From positions 62,001 to 126,000 of the forward strand of contig SADC01000234.1 in assembly GCA_004194705.1 (NCBI GenBank): a DNA stretch of 64,000 bases. Reading direction: 5' to 3'. Origin of the DNA: Ditylenchus dipsaci. Taxonomy: Eukaryota > Nematoda > Chromadorea > Rhabditida > Anguinidae. Each line of letters begins with the position of its first letter. The first letter of the stretch is position 1. A model generated the notes under the pieces. It was not told the origin of the DNA and searched no databases. It was given only the letters and a program-made list of their open reading frames with translations. A program made the position numbers and the translations under genes. Below are positions 11,122 through 22,000 of this stretch, one piece after another.

Positions 11122-11835
11122 TTAGAAGTCACCTACTGCCCATTTTTGACTACTTTTTAAAAACGTGTTACACGTGCAATTGTGAACGGTCCATAAAATT
11201 AAAAAAACAGTAACCCATGAAATTTTTCTTAAACTTAAAAAAAATCACCAGTGAAAAACAGCAAGAAGCCAGGAAGAGAACTTTAAGTTTACTTCTTCGC
11301 ACATTGAAGTCCATATCCAACTAGATAGATCGAAACTGTAAGTTTACCCAAATTAAACAACACAAAAATGTTAGTTCTGAAGGAGATAAGTTCTGTTTTT
11401 TGTTCAAGGTGAAATGAACACCTTTTTGTTTATTATCACCTCCATCGGTTAAGGTCACTGTGGTGTGGGCAATAAAAAGACACTTTTTACTAGTCTCTAA
11501 TGACAGATGTGGTTGGAGAATTTAATCACTAATGGCATCAAATTCAAAAAAAAGTTTCAATTTCCTTGTGGACCTGTAATTTGTTTGAAACAATTTAACT
11601 GTGTCCTAATTTTACTGGTTGTTGGGAAAAGGTCTACTTTTTTGTAGGTTGTTGTGTTCGTGTGTGTAGCCAGTGGTATGGTTAATTGCAATTAAATGCT
11701 GTGATGAGCTGTTTTGGTGTCAATTTAAAACTGTTTCAGCAGGAGCTCAATCAATGAAAGTAGTGTAATAAAAAATAGATTGGTTAGTACCATGTTTTTA
11801 ACTAAAAACATCAGTGGTGAAAAGAAAAAATAATA

Positions 11836-12550
11836 TACCGTATTTTCTCTAATTAGCCAACATGTCGGTTTATTTTTCAACCTTCATCTAGGTGTCGGTT
11901 CATTAGAGGGTGTCGGTTTATTTTTGAACCATACCGAGCCGAAATTTTTTCAAGTAGAAGCATGTAGAACATAAGAAACGATTTTATTAATAATTTCAAC
12001 AAATAATCGAATTTTTTTCAAAAGAATCGGGAGGAGATTTTAAATTCTTTTTCTTCGAGTGAGTGGTCGCTGACAAATCCATTCTCATCGTTATTATCCG
12101 AATCGGCTATTTCGATTGGCTGGAGATCTTAAGCGGAGAAGGATTTCCAGTGGTAATTCAGTGGGAACTGTTAAGTCACACCGACACCTTCCAGGGCTTT
12201 AAAAACATCCGGAAGATACATCCGGATGTGGATGTTTACATCCGAAACATCCACATCCGGCGGATGTGGATGTTGGATGTCAAAAAAATTTGAATCGGAT
12301 GTCAGCGGATGTTTTCATTGATTTTTCATGGATTTTCGGATGTTTTCGGATGTTTCGGATGTCAAAAATTTCACATCCGGATGTCGGATGTGGATGTCAA
12401 AATTTTTTTGGCCGGATGTGGAGGTGGATGTAGGATGTCAAAAAAATTTTTTTAAAGCCCTGACACCTTCTAATAAACCGACACCCAAAAAAAATTCCAA
12501 AATTTTCAGTCCTACCACTGCATATTTTTCGTCCATACAATAATTCGTTT
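11836..12550. repeat. pogo-type MITE remnant carrying a nested hAT MITE
   Basis: Left end TACCGTATTTTCTCTAATTA at 11836. A GTGTCGGTTTATT word recurs before and, in inverse form (AATAAACCGACACCC), after the nested hAT insertion. The right end is unclear. Confidence 0.55.
12192..12462. mobile_element. hAT-type MITE with GGATGT word cloud
   Basis: Terminal inverted repeats CAGGGCTTTAAAAA / TTTTTTTAAAGCCCTG. An exact 8-bp target duplication ACACCTTC lies at 12184-12191 and 12463-12470. The interior is almost entirely degenerate CATCCGGATGT words on both strands. Confidence 0.9.
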
Positions 12551-12739
12551 ATGACCGTTTTCTGTTGCTGTGTTTGTTGATGGTTACTAATTTATTTATT
12601 TCAGTGAATCGATAGATTAAACTCTAGCAAACTGTCAAAACGACGATCAATGAAGAAGCCGAAAGGCCTATTTCACCAAATCAAAGCTCGAAATCACCAA
12701 GCATGCAAAGCAAGTTTCAACGTTTAAGATCGATCAACA

Positions 12740-12935
12740 CCGGTTAATATTTCCCTGTGGAATGCCGCCAACTCCCGCCGGATTACTACAAAACTCCTAC
12801 TGGGTTCCACAAAAATCGAAATTTTCAGTGGATTACCATCGGGTACCAGTGGAAACCTTCAAAACACACTGGATTTCCAGTGGTAATCCACTGGAAATAT
12901 TGACTCTGTGGTAATCCAGTGGGAGATTTGTGGTT
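12740..12935. repeat. word-cloud repeat (TTCCAGTGG)
   Basis: Many direct and inverted near-copies of TCCAGTGGTAATCCACTGG occur here, with a related piece near 12145-12170. Element ends were not identified. Confidence 0.5.
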
Positions 12936-13089
12936 AAGGTAGTTATGTAAGGTAGGGGCAAGGGTGGTTTGGACAAAACCACTCTGCAATCCAAATCAAA
13001 TCCAAATCCATATTTCATTTGAATTCGCGACAAATCTTGGCACGAATACTGTCCACAAGCGCTTCACACGCTTTCACTATTACTGCACC

Positions 13090-13930
13090 CTCACTTCGCC
13101 TAAATAGCGAATACATTATTTGTTTCTGAACATTTCATCCTTTCATTTCTAGCTATCAAATTGGGTGTTTGGTGAGAAGTCTCGAGCTTGCACGCAGCAC
13201 TTACGCACTTTCGCACTACAGCTTTTCGCAATTGCAAATCTCTGCTTATCGCCTTCGCAGAAATCAGCCGCTCAGCTATGCCGGTCCGCAATCAATCCTC
13301 AGGAGCCGGTGGTGAGTTAGGTTTAAATTTGACAGCAACCAAGAAGCACCGTATGTACTCGGTGGCTTAAAATAAGGACTACGGTCACATCCAGCCGGAT
13401 CCGAAGGGATCCGGAACTATAGGTTTCACGTTGAATAAGGGCAAGCCTGAAGGGCACATCCAGACACAGGTTCCGATAGGGACTTGGTACCTTTTCAGAT
13501 CTCTGGCGTATCTCCTCTCATGAGATCCACATTCCTCTGGGTTCAAGACAAAGAGCCGCACACTGGGAGAATTGAGGGGTCGGCGGACCTTAAGCGTGAA
13601 TGGCCTGAAGTCGTCTCCACTCCGCAAGAAGAAGGGAAGCAAGCGCCATCGTCCAATCCATCCAAGCTCCAAGTGGTCAGCTCCGCAGCCAGTCATCCGT
13701 CCAGTCGTTCCATCCAGGGGGTCAGCTCAGCTAGTCTCCAGCAACAGTTCCGTCTCCAGCCATGTGGTCCAAGAAGCCAGTCATCCAAGAAGCTCCAGAA
13801 ATCAATAGTCTCCTATGTCTATGTGACGTGCATTGTATGTGTGTATTGAATAAAAACCCCTCAACAATGTCTCTAGTGTGGGCTCGACGTCTACATATTT
13901 TACTGTTACAGCGATTTTGAAAAGGTAAGA
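13090..13930. other. GC-richer low-repeat patch, possibly retroelement or gene remnant
   Basis: Base composition rises clearly. Open frames exist on both strands (longest about 120 aa plus, about 100 aa minus), but none shows a domain I recognise. An AATAAA near 13848 and TTACAGCGATTTTGAAAAGG at 13908-13927 recall the end of an LTR followed by a primer-binding region. No matching LTR was found, so this is only a suggestion. Confidence 0.3.
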
Positions 13931-14192
13931 TTTAGGAGAAAGGGGTTGATTTTCGCTATTAGCGCCAAAAATTTGAATTTTTACACGGGCTTTTTAAGCC
14001 TAATAAAAACAAAAAAATTTGTTCACTAAACAAATACTTGAGAATGTTAACTAATACATCCAAAAACGATTCGAGATAACAGGAAAGTACCAAAAAATCA
14101 ATGTGAAAAAATCAGTGGTGGCACACAAATGTTGACATTAGCTTTCTTATTCTTATATTTTAGCAAATTTTTAAAATTTTTGTATATTTTAT

Positions 14193-14444
14193 TACAGTCG
14201 AGTCTCGATAATCCGGCAGCCCTTGTTCAAAAAAGAGGTGCCGGATTATCGAGACCCGCGGTCTTTACGGCAAAAATTTCGCTATTCAAAAAAAAACGAC
14301 CGGCGAAATTTGAATCCTTGCGATATTTCGGACCAGATTAGCGAATCATGTTTGGCAAAAGACTTTAAAAATCGAGGTAAAAAAGTGTCGGACCCAAGGC
14401 GGGAACGAACTTTAGGGGTGCCGGATAATCGAGACTCGACTGTA
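14193..14444. mobile_element. mariner-like MITE with a readable empty site
   Basis: Ends TACAGTCGAGTCTCGATAAT and ATTATCGAGACTCGACTGTA are perfect inverted repeats bounded by TA. The paralogous sequences at about 29256 and 30939 read straight through (TTTTATTATAGCT type), lacking the 250 bp and one TA. Confidence 0.9.
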
Positions 14445-14670
14445 TAGCTAGGGTTGTCGAGCACTTAAAACTTTCGAGTTGATCGCTCGATTCCATATGA
14501 CTGTAATTCTTTTCGACCCCGAAATGGTACCTTTTCTGCCCCAAAAGCGCTTTTTTTTGACCTGAATTCGAAAAGCCATTTGTTCTCAGACTGATTTTTT
14601 AATCAATTTTTTAATGTTTTTAAACTCATATTGTAGCTCTGAATCTCAACTTGAGTGATTTAGGGCACTC

Positions 14671-14910
14671 CTATCGAATGTTCACAGAGTCAATTTTTGT
14701 TGACTGCATTTTTATAAGTTTTTAGTATTGAACGTAGTGATCAAGGTGACTAATGTGGTTATGACGAGTGTGATCACCTCGATCAACGTAATTATAAATC
14801 AAGAAAATCCGAATAATCCGAATAATCACTTGATGACCATATTCAACAAAAAAAATTCAAAGAATACAGTCGACAAAAATTGACTGTGTGAACATTTGAT
14901 AGGAGTTCCG
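14671..14910. repeat. foldback element
   Basis: CTCCTATCGAATGTTCACA (left) and TGTGAACATTTGATAGGAG (right) start inverted arms that also share GTCAATTTTTGT / ACAAAAATTGAC. The centre holds short GATCA/TGATC-type words. Confidence 0.7.
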
Positions 14911-15473
14911 ATTTAGTGAGGTTCCAAAAAGTTGGAGAAAGATGTTTTTAAATAGAGAAAATTGTTTCAACGTTTTGTCCATTCAAAGACTTTTTTCCAA
15001 GTTTTTAAAAACTCATATGGTCAGTTGATAGCTTGTTAGAAAGCTGAGATCCAGAACTACAAAATAGTTAAAACAAAACTGAAATAAGAAAACAGAACTC
15101 AATCAGAAAATCACCGAGAATAAAGGGTTTTCGAATTAAAGAAAAGAGCCTTTTAAGGAAGAAAAGGGGTCAATTCGGGGTTGAAAAGAATTTCAACCGT
15201 TCCATATTCGAACTGAAGGTCTATAAAGTATTTTTAGACATAAATTAATTAGAACCATGTGAAATTGAGTAGACACGATCAATCCCAGGGCTTTTCAGTG
15301 CCGCAAGTTCCAAAGCGTGCTGTAAATCTCGGCATCGGCTAAACTTCAGTCACCTCTTTGTAGCAGTTCGACCAAAACTAAATTAAAGATATTTTATTTC
15401 GTTCGTTACTTTAAAAAGGTGAATAAATAGAGTTTTTACGTTATTCCCCTATGAAAATTTTGACGCTACTATG

Positions 15474-16625
15474 ATGGTTGCACAACTTTAGCAACCGGCC
15501 AATATATTATTAAGCCACTTTTGCTTCAAACGGTCATGCTTTTGGATATCATCTGGAAAAAATCTGGCAGGATCAATAAAATATGGAACTTTACAATCTG
15601 AGGTTCATAGAACGGATTTCGTGGTGGGCGCAAAACATGAATCCAAGGAAATAGCGACTAGGTTGTTGGAACACTTGATCGAGGAAGCTAAAATACGAAA
15701 GTTGCACAGAACCAAGCCCCCTGCGCCCCCTTCGGGGGCGCAGGGGCTTGGTTGGTTAGAGATGCGCGCACTCACTTACCTTAGACATAATTTCGAGCAA
15801 GACTCTTGAACAAAAATGCATTTAGAGGCTCTTTTTGCCAAGCTCCAGTGACCAGAACATGCCAAAACAGGCAAATGGCCGAAATTTCAAAATGTCCAAA
15901 ATTCAATTTTTTATCAACCAGAACTCAAAAATAATGCTTTTTTGAACTCCTGAGGTGATTTTAGGTCGATATAAGGTGTTTGGAAACACTTTAAAAAGAA
16001 TTTCATACGGGGGGGGGTATACTCCGGTAGGGTCAGCTTTTCAATTGACTGGCTTTGTACAGGAAGCGTTTGTTTTCTATAATATAAGTCAGTTTGGAGA
16101 AAATAAAAGATGAAATAAATAAACAAATAAATTCAATGTTGGGTATGGAGCTGCCCCCTTACACAGGCCATGGATTTGGATGCTATGCACCTGGCGGCCT
16201 GAATTTAGCTGGTTCTATTATTTACGATTTGGAAAAGGAAATACATACTACCTCATCAAACCACCGAAAAAATCCTATAAAACTTTATTTGGCTCACTTG
16301 CAAACAGAATTTGAAAGAAAAGACGCGGAAAACATTCAAATATAGTTGATGGAGCATTTTCTCAGTCATGTAAATAAGGAAAAACAGGGCAAAAAGGCAA
16401 TTACAACTGTTAATGTCGATGCCAATGATTCTTACTTGAAAAAAATTGTATCAAAAATGTGGATTCGAACATGCAAACCATGAAGGAAAGGTGGTACCAG
16501 AATACCCACTGGGACAAGTAATACAAGTAGGAGATACGGAAAAAAAGTTCTTCTATAGACTGGAAAAAAATTTAATGAAGAAGAAGGCAATGCTTCTAAG
16601 TTTCGCGTAAATTTTGTCTTATATC
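15474..16625 (+). pseudogene. GNAT-like secreted protein, broken duplicate
   Basis: The sequence follows the gene at 31297-32231 from the end of its signal peptide region (GCAACCGGCCAATATATTAT) to beyond its stop. Breaks: the start region is altered, a hairpin-containing repeat replaces part of the first domain (15705-16030), about 30 bp is lost after 16060, a base is gained near 16107, and a base is gained near 16445. The frame change before the second domain (GATGGAGCATTTTCTCAGTC at 16348) is shared with the intact-looking copy. It cannot encode the full protein. Confidence 0.88.
15705..16030 (+). mobile_element. dispersed repeat with GC-rich TTCG hairpin, inserted in the GNAT pseudogene
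   Basis: Begins with a near-perfect stem CCCCTGCGCCCCC-TTCG-GGGGGCGCAGGGG, then GGTTGGTTAGAGATGCGCGC. It ends in a G9 tract and TATACTCCGGTAG. A reverse-oriented relative lies at 30085-30498 and a weaker trace near 19815. No inverted ends are visible. The GGTTGGTTAGAGAT part is vaguely tRNA-like, but SINE origin is unproven. Confidence 0.7.
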
Positions 16626-16734
16626 TTTTGATTACTATTTTTTTTCAAATAAAACTCCAATATCACTGAAAAAACTTGCAAAGATTGAATGGTAATTTAA
16701 TGACTTCGTAATATACATATTTCTTCGGGATGCA

Positions 16735-16890
16735 ACCAACTCGCGAACGAAAAACTGGCCAACAGCATAACCCGCTAACGTTAAATACTCGCCAACTTCA
16801 AATCTCGCGAACGGCGAATCTCGCCAACGCGGAAACTCGCCAGTGGCTAGACTCACCAATCGAAAACTCGCCAACGAAGAACTTCGATTA
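16735..16890. repeat. word-cloud repeat (ACTCGCCAAC)
   Basis: About ten degenerate copies of ACTCGCCAAC/TCTCGCGAAC occur in 150 bp. Ends were not identified. The following 16890-17400 shows a CTCGTCCTCGTC stretch and nothing else recognisable. Confidence 0.55.
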
Positions 16891-17419
16891 AACGGCCCTC
16901 TATGCAGTGCTGGGAAATTTCCAAATTACTTCTCTACGTCCTCGTCCTCGTCTTTGCTTTTTTAAAGTCGCGTCCTTATCCTCGTCTTTTCTCGTCCAAC
17001 TGAAGAAAATTTTGGCTGAGTTAATAAAAAAAATTTTACAGCTCTTCGATTAAAATTTGTCACAGATCACAGCAAGTAAAGAGAACCAACAATTCTCATG
17101 CAAATAATAATGCATCTCATAAACTGAAAAAATTAAAAAAAAATAAAAACTCAAAAAATTCTAAAAAAGAACAGTCATTCTGAATGAAAATTGATGCTTC
17201 GGTGGATAAACGACTGCAGTTTTTATGAAAGCATAACATAGTGAATCATTAATTCTGGCCCTATTCACCTTTATGGGGCAATATTTTGCTTTGGGACCCC
17301 CTGTGGTTTTTTTTTCAGAAATTTTTTATCTCTCTTTGCTTTAATAATAATTTATTTATTGTCAATGCAATTACAATACACTCAAATTTCACATTCGATA
17401 CAGGAAATACATGAAATCA

Positions 17420-17995
17420 TCAAAACAGATCATGAACCAACGATATTTGCGCTAAGAATTTAGTCAAGAAATCCCATTTTCTTGCACGACAATTCTGACG
17501 GAAAACGGCTTCTTGCACGTAGGATGCCACGAGCATATCGCTGGTTCCATAGAGTCGTTTTACTTTGTGCTTCATGTGTGCCCATTGTCCTTCGCACTTA
17601 TTGGTATGGAATTTAAATGGAATACCTTCCTCCATAATATTCCTACAATAGGAATAAAATTTACTGTACTGTAGAAAGCAACTTCAAAATCACATGATAT
17701 ACCTAACGAATTGATTTTTATGACAGATTGTCAGGTGCTTGTATCCAACATATCTTCCCATTTTATTTCCTAACTTTCGATATGCCGGCCATTCATCACT
17801 GATTATTGTTGTTCCTAAACTGTCCACCATTAAAATTCATCAATCTCAATGAATGTTGCTGTACCTAATCGACTATGATTCTTTATCAGACGAAGAAGAG
17901 TGTTTTTTTGGTCCTTGACCCTAACAGCGAATGCCAAACCGCCTAAATTATTTATGATTACACTCATTTGTTAACGGTATTTTGAATTCTTGCCA
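17420..17995 (-). pseudogene. Merlin/ISXO2-type transposase remnant
   Basis: Reading the minus strand from about 17990: a GGLAFAVRVKD segment, then TTIISDEWPAYRKLGNKMG, then YKHLTICHKNQFVR, a possible short intron, and finally HTNKCEGQWAHMKHKVK and YGTSDMLVASYVQE. This order (a DEW active-site segment, then an H..FV motif, then an HTN..EG.W helix) is that of ISXO2-like DDE transposases, found in eukaryotic Merlin transposons. A stop occurs after IEIDEF. It lacks an intact N-terminus, so it is dead. Confidence 0.75.
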
Positions 17996-18303
17996 ACTCC
18001 AGGGCTGCTACTTTTTGTAGGACCGCCCATTCCCTTTGGGAGTGCTCCATAGGTTTAGGGCGTCTCTTTGAAAGTGCCCCATAGGTATGGAGCACAGAGG
18101 CGGCATCCTTTGATGAATGGATATTGGACCATGTACTACTTTAATGCTATTTAAAATTAACAAATAACTTTTTGCCCAATTTATTTAGTAATATGAAATT
18201 TACTCTTGAGGTTAATTTGCATGAGAATTATCTGATAAAGTTCAATACGTATCTATGAGAATGTTATGGTCGTACAAATGTTGAACTATTTAATCTCCAT
18301 CTA

Positions 18304-18912
18304 TTAAATGTAACTGATGGACAAAAAGTTCGTAGCGGACTTTCTAGCTCATTTTTTGAAACAACAAATATTTATTTAGAATATTCCATAAAATAGGTTT
18401 GTAGCCAAAGCGATGCTCTTCAAAACTGCATATTCACTTTTTATTTATGATGAAATTTTATCTGGAAAGTGGGACAAAGAAAAGAAGGAATGGGAAATAA
18501 ATGATGTAAATCTTATGGAAAAATTCGATGTTTTGAGTAGTTTTTTGTTTTCTTTTTTTTAAAACCTGTAACTTAAGTTTTCGTTGATCAATTTTTTTTG
18601 TAAAAAGTGATTTTGAAAGCTCTTTGACAGCCCTACAAGATAACACTGAAAGATTTTTTAAAACTGTAAAACAAGATTGATGAATAGAGACAACATCATA
18701 AATAGCTGCTGCGTGACTCATTTTTCTGTCCTTCCTTTCTTTAACTCAATTTCTTAATAAATTTCTATCATAAATAAAAAGTGAATATATAGTTTTGAAG
18801 AGCATCGCTCTGGCTACAAAACCTATTTTATAGAATATTTTAAATAAATTTTTGTCGTTTCAAAAAACGAGCTGGAAAGTCCATTAAGAACTTTCGTCCA
18901 ACAGTTACTTAA
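18304..18912. repeat. foldback element
   Basis: Arms of about 155 bp face each other: left about 18304-18455 (GTAACTGATGGACAAAAAGT ... GATGCTCTTCAAAACT), right about 18765-18912 (AGTTTTGAAGAGCATCG ... CCAACAGTTAC). The middle 300 bp is unique AT-rich sequence. Confidence 0.78.
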
Positions 18913-19067
18913 ATTTTTAGTGCCTTCTTCGAGATGCGATTGAAAATTTCTAATTTCGGAGCCTCTCTGGCATTGATATTTGTCTTTTTCATTGGAATTG
19001 TGCACAGTTGTATGTTTTATTTTTTTAAAATTGTGACCGAATTAATGAAAAAATATTTTTAGTCGAG

Positions 19068-22000
19068 ATGGCAGATGTTGTTAGTTTGACTGACAAATGG
19101 GTTGAAATCGTCAATGTTGGGAAAGGATTTTTGGAAAAAGCGACTGACATCTCCGAGACGAACACTCTGTTCGCAGAAGCGTTGATACCCGTTGCCGCCG
19201 CAGTGGCGTTAGCCAAGAAAATTGGAACTGATGTAAGTCGTTATATTTTGTGTAAATAAATGTATTAGGTAGTAACAAAAGTTTTGAGAAAAAGTACGTG
19301 TTTGACACTCAAGATCAATTTCTTTGAATTCTGCTATGAAAAATTATGAACCAGTCATTTTTAGAGTACTTTGCACGCTAAGCACGAATCTGGCATTAGC
19401 ATTGCCTTTCTGACCTTTAAACTTTGAAAAATTTATCATTTTCAAAAGTTAAAATTAATTACAGGTTTAGGCAGGTAATCGAACCTGGAACCTTAATTTT
19501 AGCGATATATCAGCTTTTAAAGGTCGAAAAAGTATTTCTAAGGCCAGATCGTGCTCAGCACGGAAAATAACCTCTAGAAAGCATTTGTTCATAATTTTTC
19601 ATATCAGAAAATACTAACTTTTACTTTGGTTAATGAAAAAACAATTTTTCGAAAAAAAGTATTTTTGACCATTATTGATCATTTTGACCAGAAATTATGA
19701 TAAATGATCATAAATATAGTTACACATCCACTAATTCACATGGCTGCTGTATCTAAAAAGGTATAAGTGCGTTAAACCTCAAAATATAGCTCAGAATAAT
19801 CTCTAATGTGTTGGGGGGCGCGCATCCTTAAGTTCCAAGCACCACTAAGCCCCTTAGAGACCAAACATCTCGAAAAATGTGGTATGTGAGTGTTGTAACT
19901 CTCACATAACCGAATTTTGCATGTGGTAGGCTGGCCATGTGGATTGGATGCTCACCCGCCCTGAAAAGGCAACCGGACAAAACAGGTTTTTGAAGGTATT
20001 TGTCGCGCGACAAAAACGGCTTTTCCTGATTTGTCGAGCGATAAAAACGGTTTTTAAAACGGCTTTTTCTGGATTTGCCGCGCGACAAAAACGGCTTTTT
20101 CCTGATTTGTCGAGCGATAAAAACGGTTTTTAAAACGGCTTTTTCTGGATTTGCCGCGCGACAAAAACGGCTTTTTCCTGATTTGTCGAGCGATATAAAC
20201 GGTTTTTAGGTTCTCACTTGACGTTCTTTGCTCTTTGTGCGGCTACCAGAAAATTTCGGATTTTTAGAATTTGTCTGGATATCTTGGATATCCACCTGGT
20301 TGGGTAGTACCCATTCCGAGTATTTGTCTTTTGGTGGGTAAAACCAAAAAAACCGATTTCAAAATTCTACTTTCCCAAATCGATTTAGAATGGCCCATTG
20401 CATACTAGGAAGTGAGATCTGACGAAAATTGTCACTAAAACTTAGAATTTTTTTATTAGAGTTTGAAAAAGTTCCAGGCAACCTACATACTCTACCATGC
20501 CACTTACCCACGTAATTCGAGGATTCGTGCTTTGAATGAAAATTAAGGTCTAGAAACAGTGCTTTTAGACATAAAAATTTTGTCGATGGGGGGGGGTGGT
20601 TATACCTTCTTACCATAAAGATTAGAGACTTACGTTATGAAATTATTAGTCAATATCTCTATCTAACTATCATAATTTTTAGTGCTGCGTGCGATGCGAT
20701 ATATCGCATCGCAAACATCGCAACATCGCACGAAATTTTGCCTTAAACATCGCATCGCAACATCGCATCGCAAAGTTTTGAAACATCGCAAAATCGCATC
20801 GCAAGTCCTCGGACCCAAAAACATCGCATCGCAACATCGCAAAAACACAAATGCGCAGCACTAATAATTTTGTTTGAAAAAAGCTGAATACATGGTTGAC
20901 TAACATTTAGTCTTGCTTTGCCTCAAAGAACTTCTTAATTTGATGAATTATGAAAACGATGCGTTAAAATCCAAACTCGTGACAACTTTTTGAATTGAAT
21001 TTTTGGAATATTTTCAAACTCCAATAAAAATTTTTGAGTATGACTTTTTGTCAGATCTCACTTCTTAATAGGCAATCTGCCATTCTGAATCTATCTGAAA
21101 AAGCAAAATTTCGAAATTGGTTTTTAAAAAAAGTTGTGAATTATATTATATTTGTACCCAAAAATTTGTCAACTTTTTACTCAATTATTAAAAAAATTTT
21201 AAAAGCTAATTTTGAAATTCTGCTTTTTCAGACCGACTCAAAATGGCTGATTGCCTACTAGGAGCTCATATCTCATATACTTAGAAATTTTTATTGGAGT
21301 TTGAAACTTTTCGAAAAAACTTGTCAACAGATGGGTGTCGATCACACGATGCCTGTTAAATTTAAGATAGAGAGAATTAAAAACAAAGTTAATTATGAAG
21401 TCATGTTGAAAACGGTTGGTAGGCTAAAAGTGGACATGCTTTCAGTTTTCAATGAAAGATGTTCTTTAAACCTAATTTATTAAGGCTGAGTCAAAGGAGC
21501 TGATTGCCATTGACCAATTGCGAAGTGTCCTTGTACATGATATTGGTGAGCTAAAGGACGTTGTGGTGGATGAAAAGTATGCGGCGATCTATCGTGATGC
21601 TCTTGACAAATTTGACGAAGTTTTTAATGGCAATATTATTTGGATTATTCATGATCAAATTTTAGAAAGTGACCCTGCCGATCATTAAGACCATTACTTC
21701 AATCGTTGCCGTGCTGGATCCCAACGTGATTGATAGCTCTTCAGACGAAAAAGAGCTTTTAAAGCAGTGCCCCAATGTGATGGACATATATCAGGTATTT
21801 TATTTGACATATCCAACAGGTGACAGGTTTTTTGGAATTTTTCAAACTTAATGAAAAACTTTAAGTTTTAGTGGGAATTTTTGCCAGATATCATCTTTTA
21901 GTAGGCAATCGGCCATTCTGAATCGATCGGGAAAAGTAGAAGTTCAAAATTAGATTGAAAAAAAGTTAGATATTTCAGTAAAAAGTTGTCAAAATTTTTT

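Larger units (their letters stand above)
9880..11833 (+). repeat. dispersed repeat copy A, interrupted by two MITEs
   Basis: 9880-10324 plus 11128-11833 align with 26150-26970 in the same orientation, including TTTCCCGCA..TTTGAATTGCT and AGCAAGAAGCCAGGAAGAGA. The second copy lacks the 0.8 kb between, which holds the elements at 10325-10712 and 10717-11121. No ORF of note and no family identity recognised. Confidence 0.8.
14105..16670 (+). repeat. duplicated block A (upstream region plus GNAT pseudogene)
   Basis: Matches 30825-32290 over the upstream TCAGTGGTGGCA..TGACATTAGCTTTCT segment, the TTGTCGAGC repeat and the GNAT coding region. The upstream part alone recurs a third time at 29145-29370. 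Interrupted here by a mariner MITE (14193), a foldback (14671) and the hairpin repeat (15705). Confidence 0.8.

Noticed and set aside
14105..16670. Treating the GNAT copy at 15.5 kb as a second functional gene
   Set aside because: A repeat replaces part of domain 1 and several indels break the frame.
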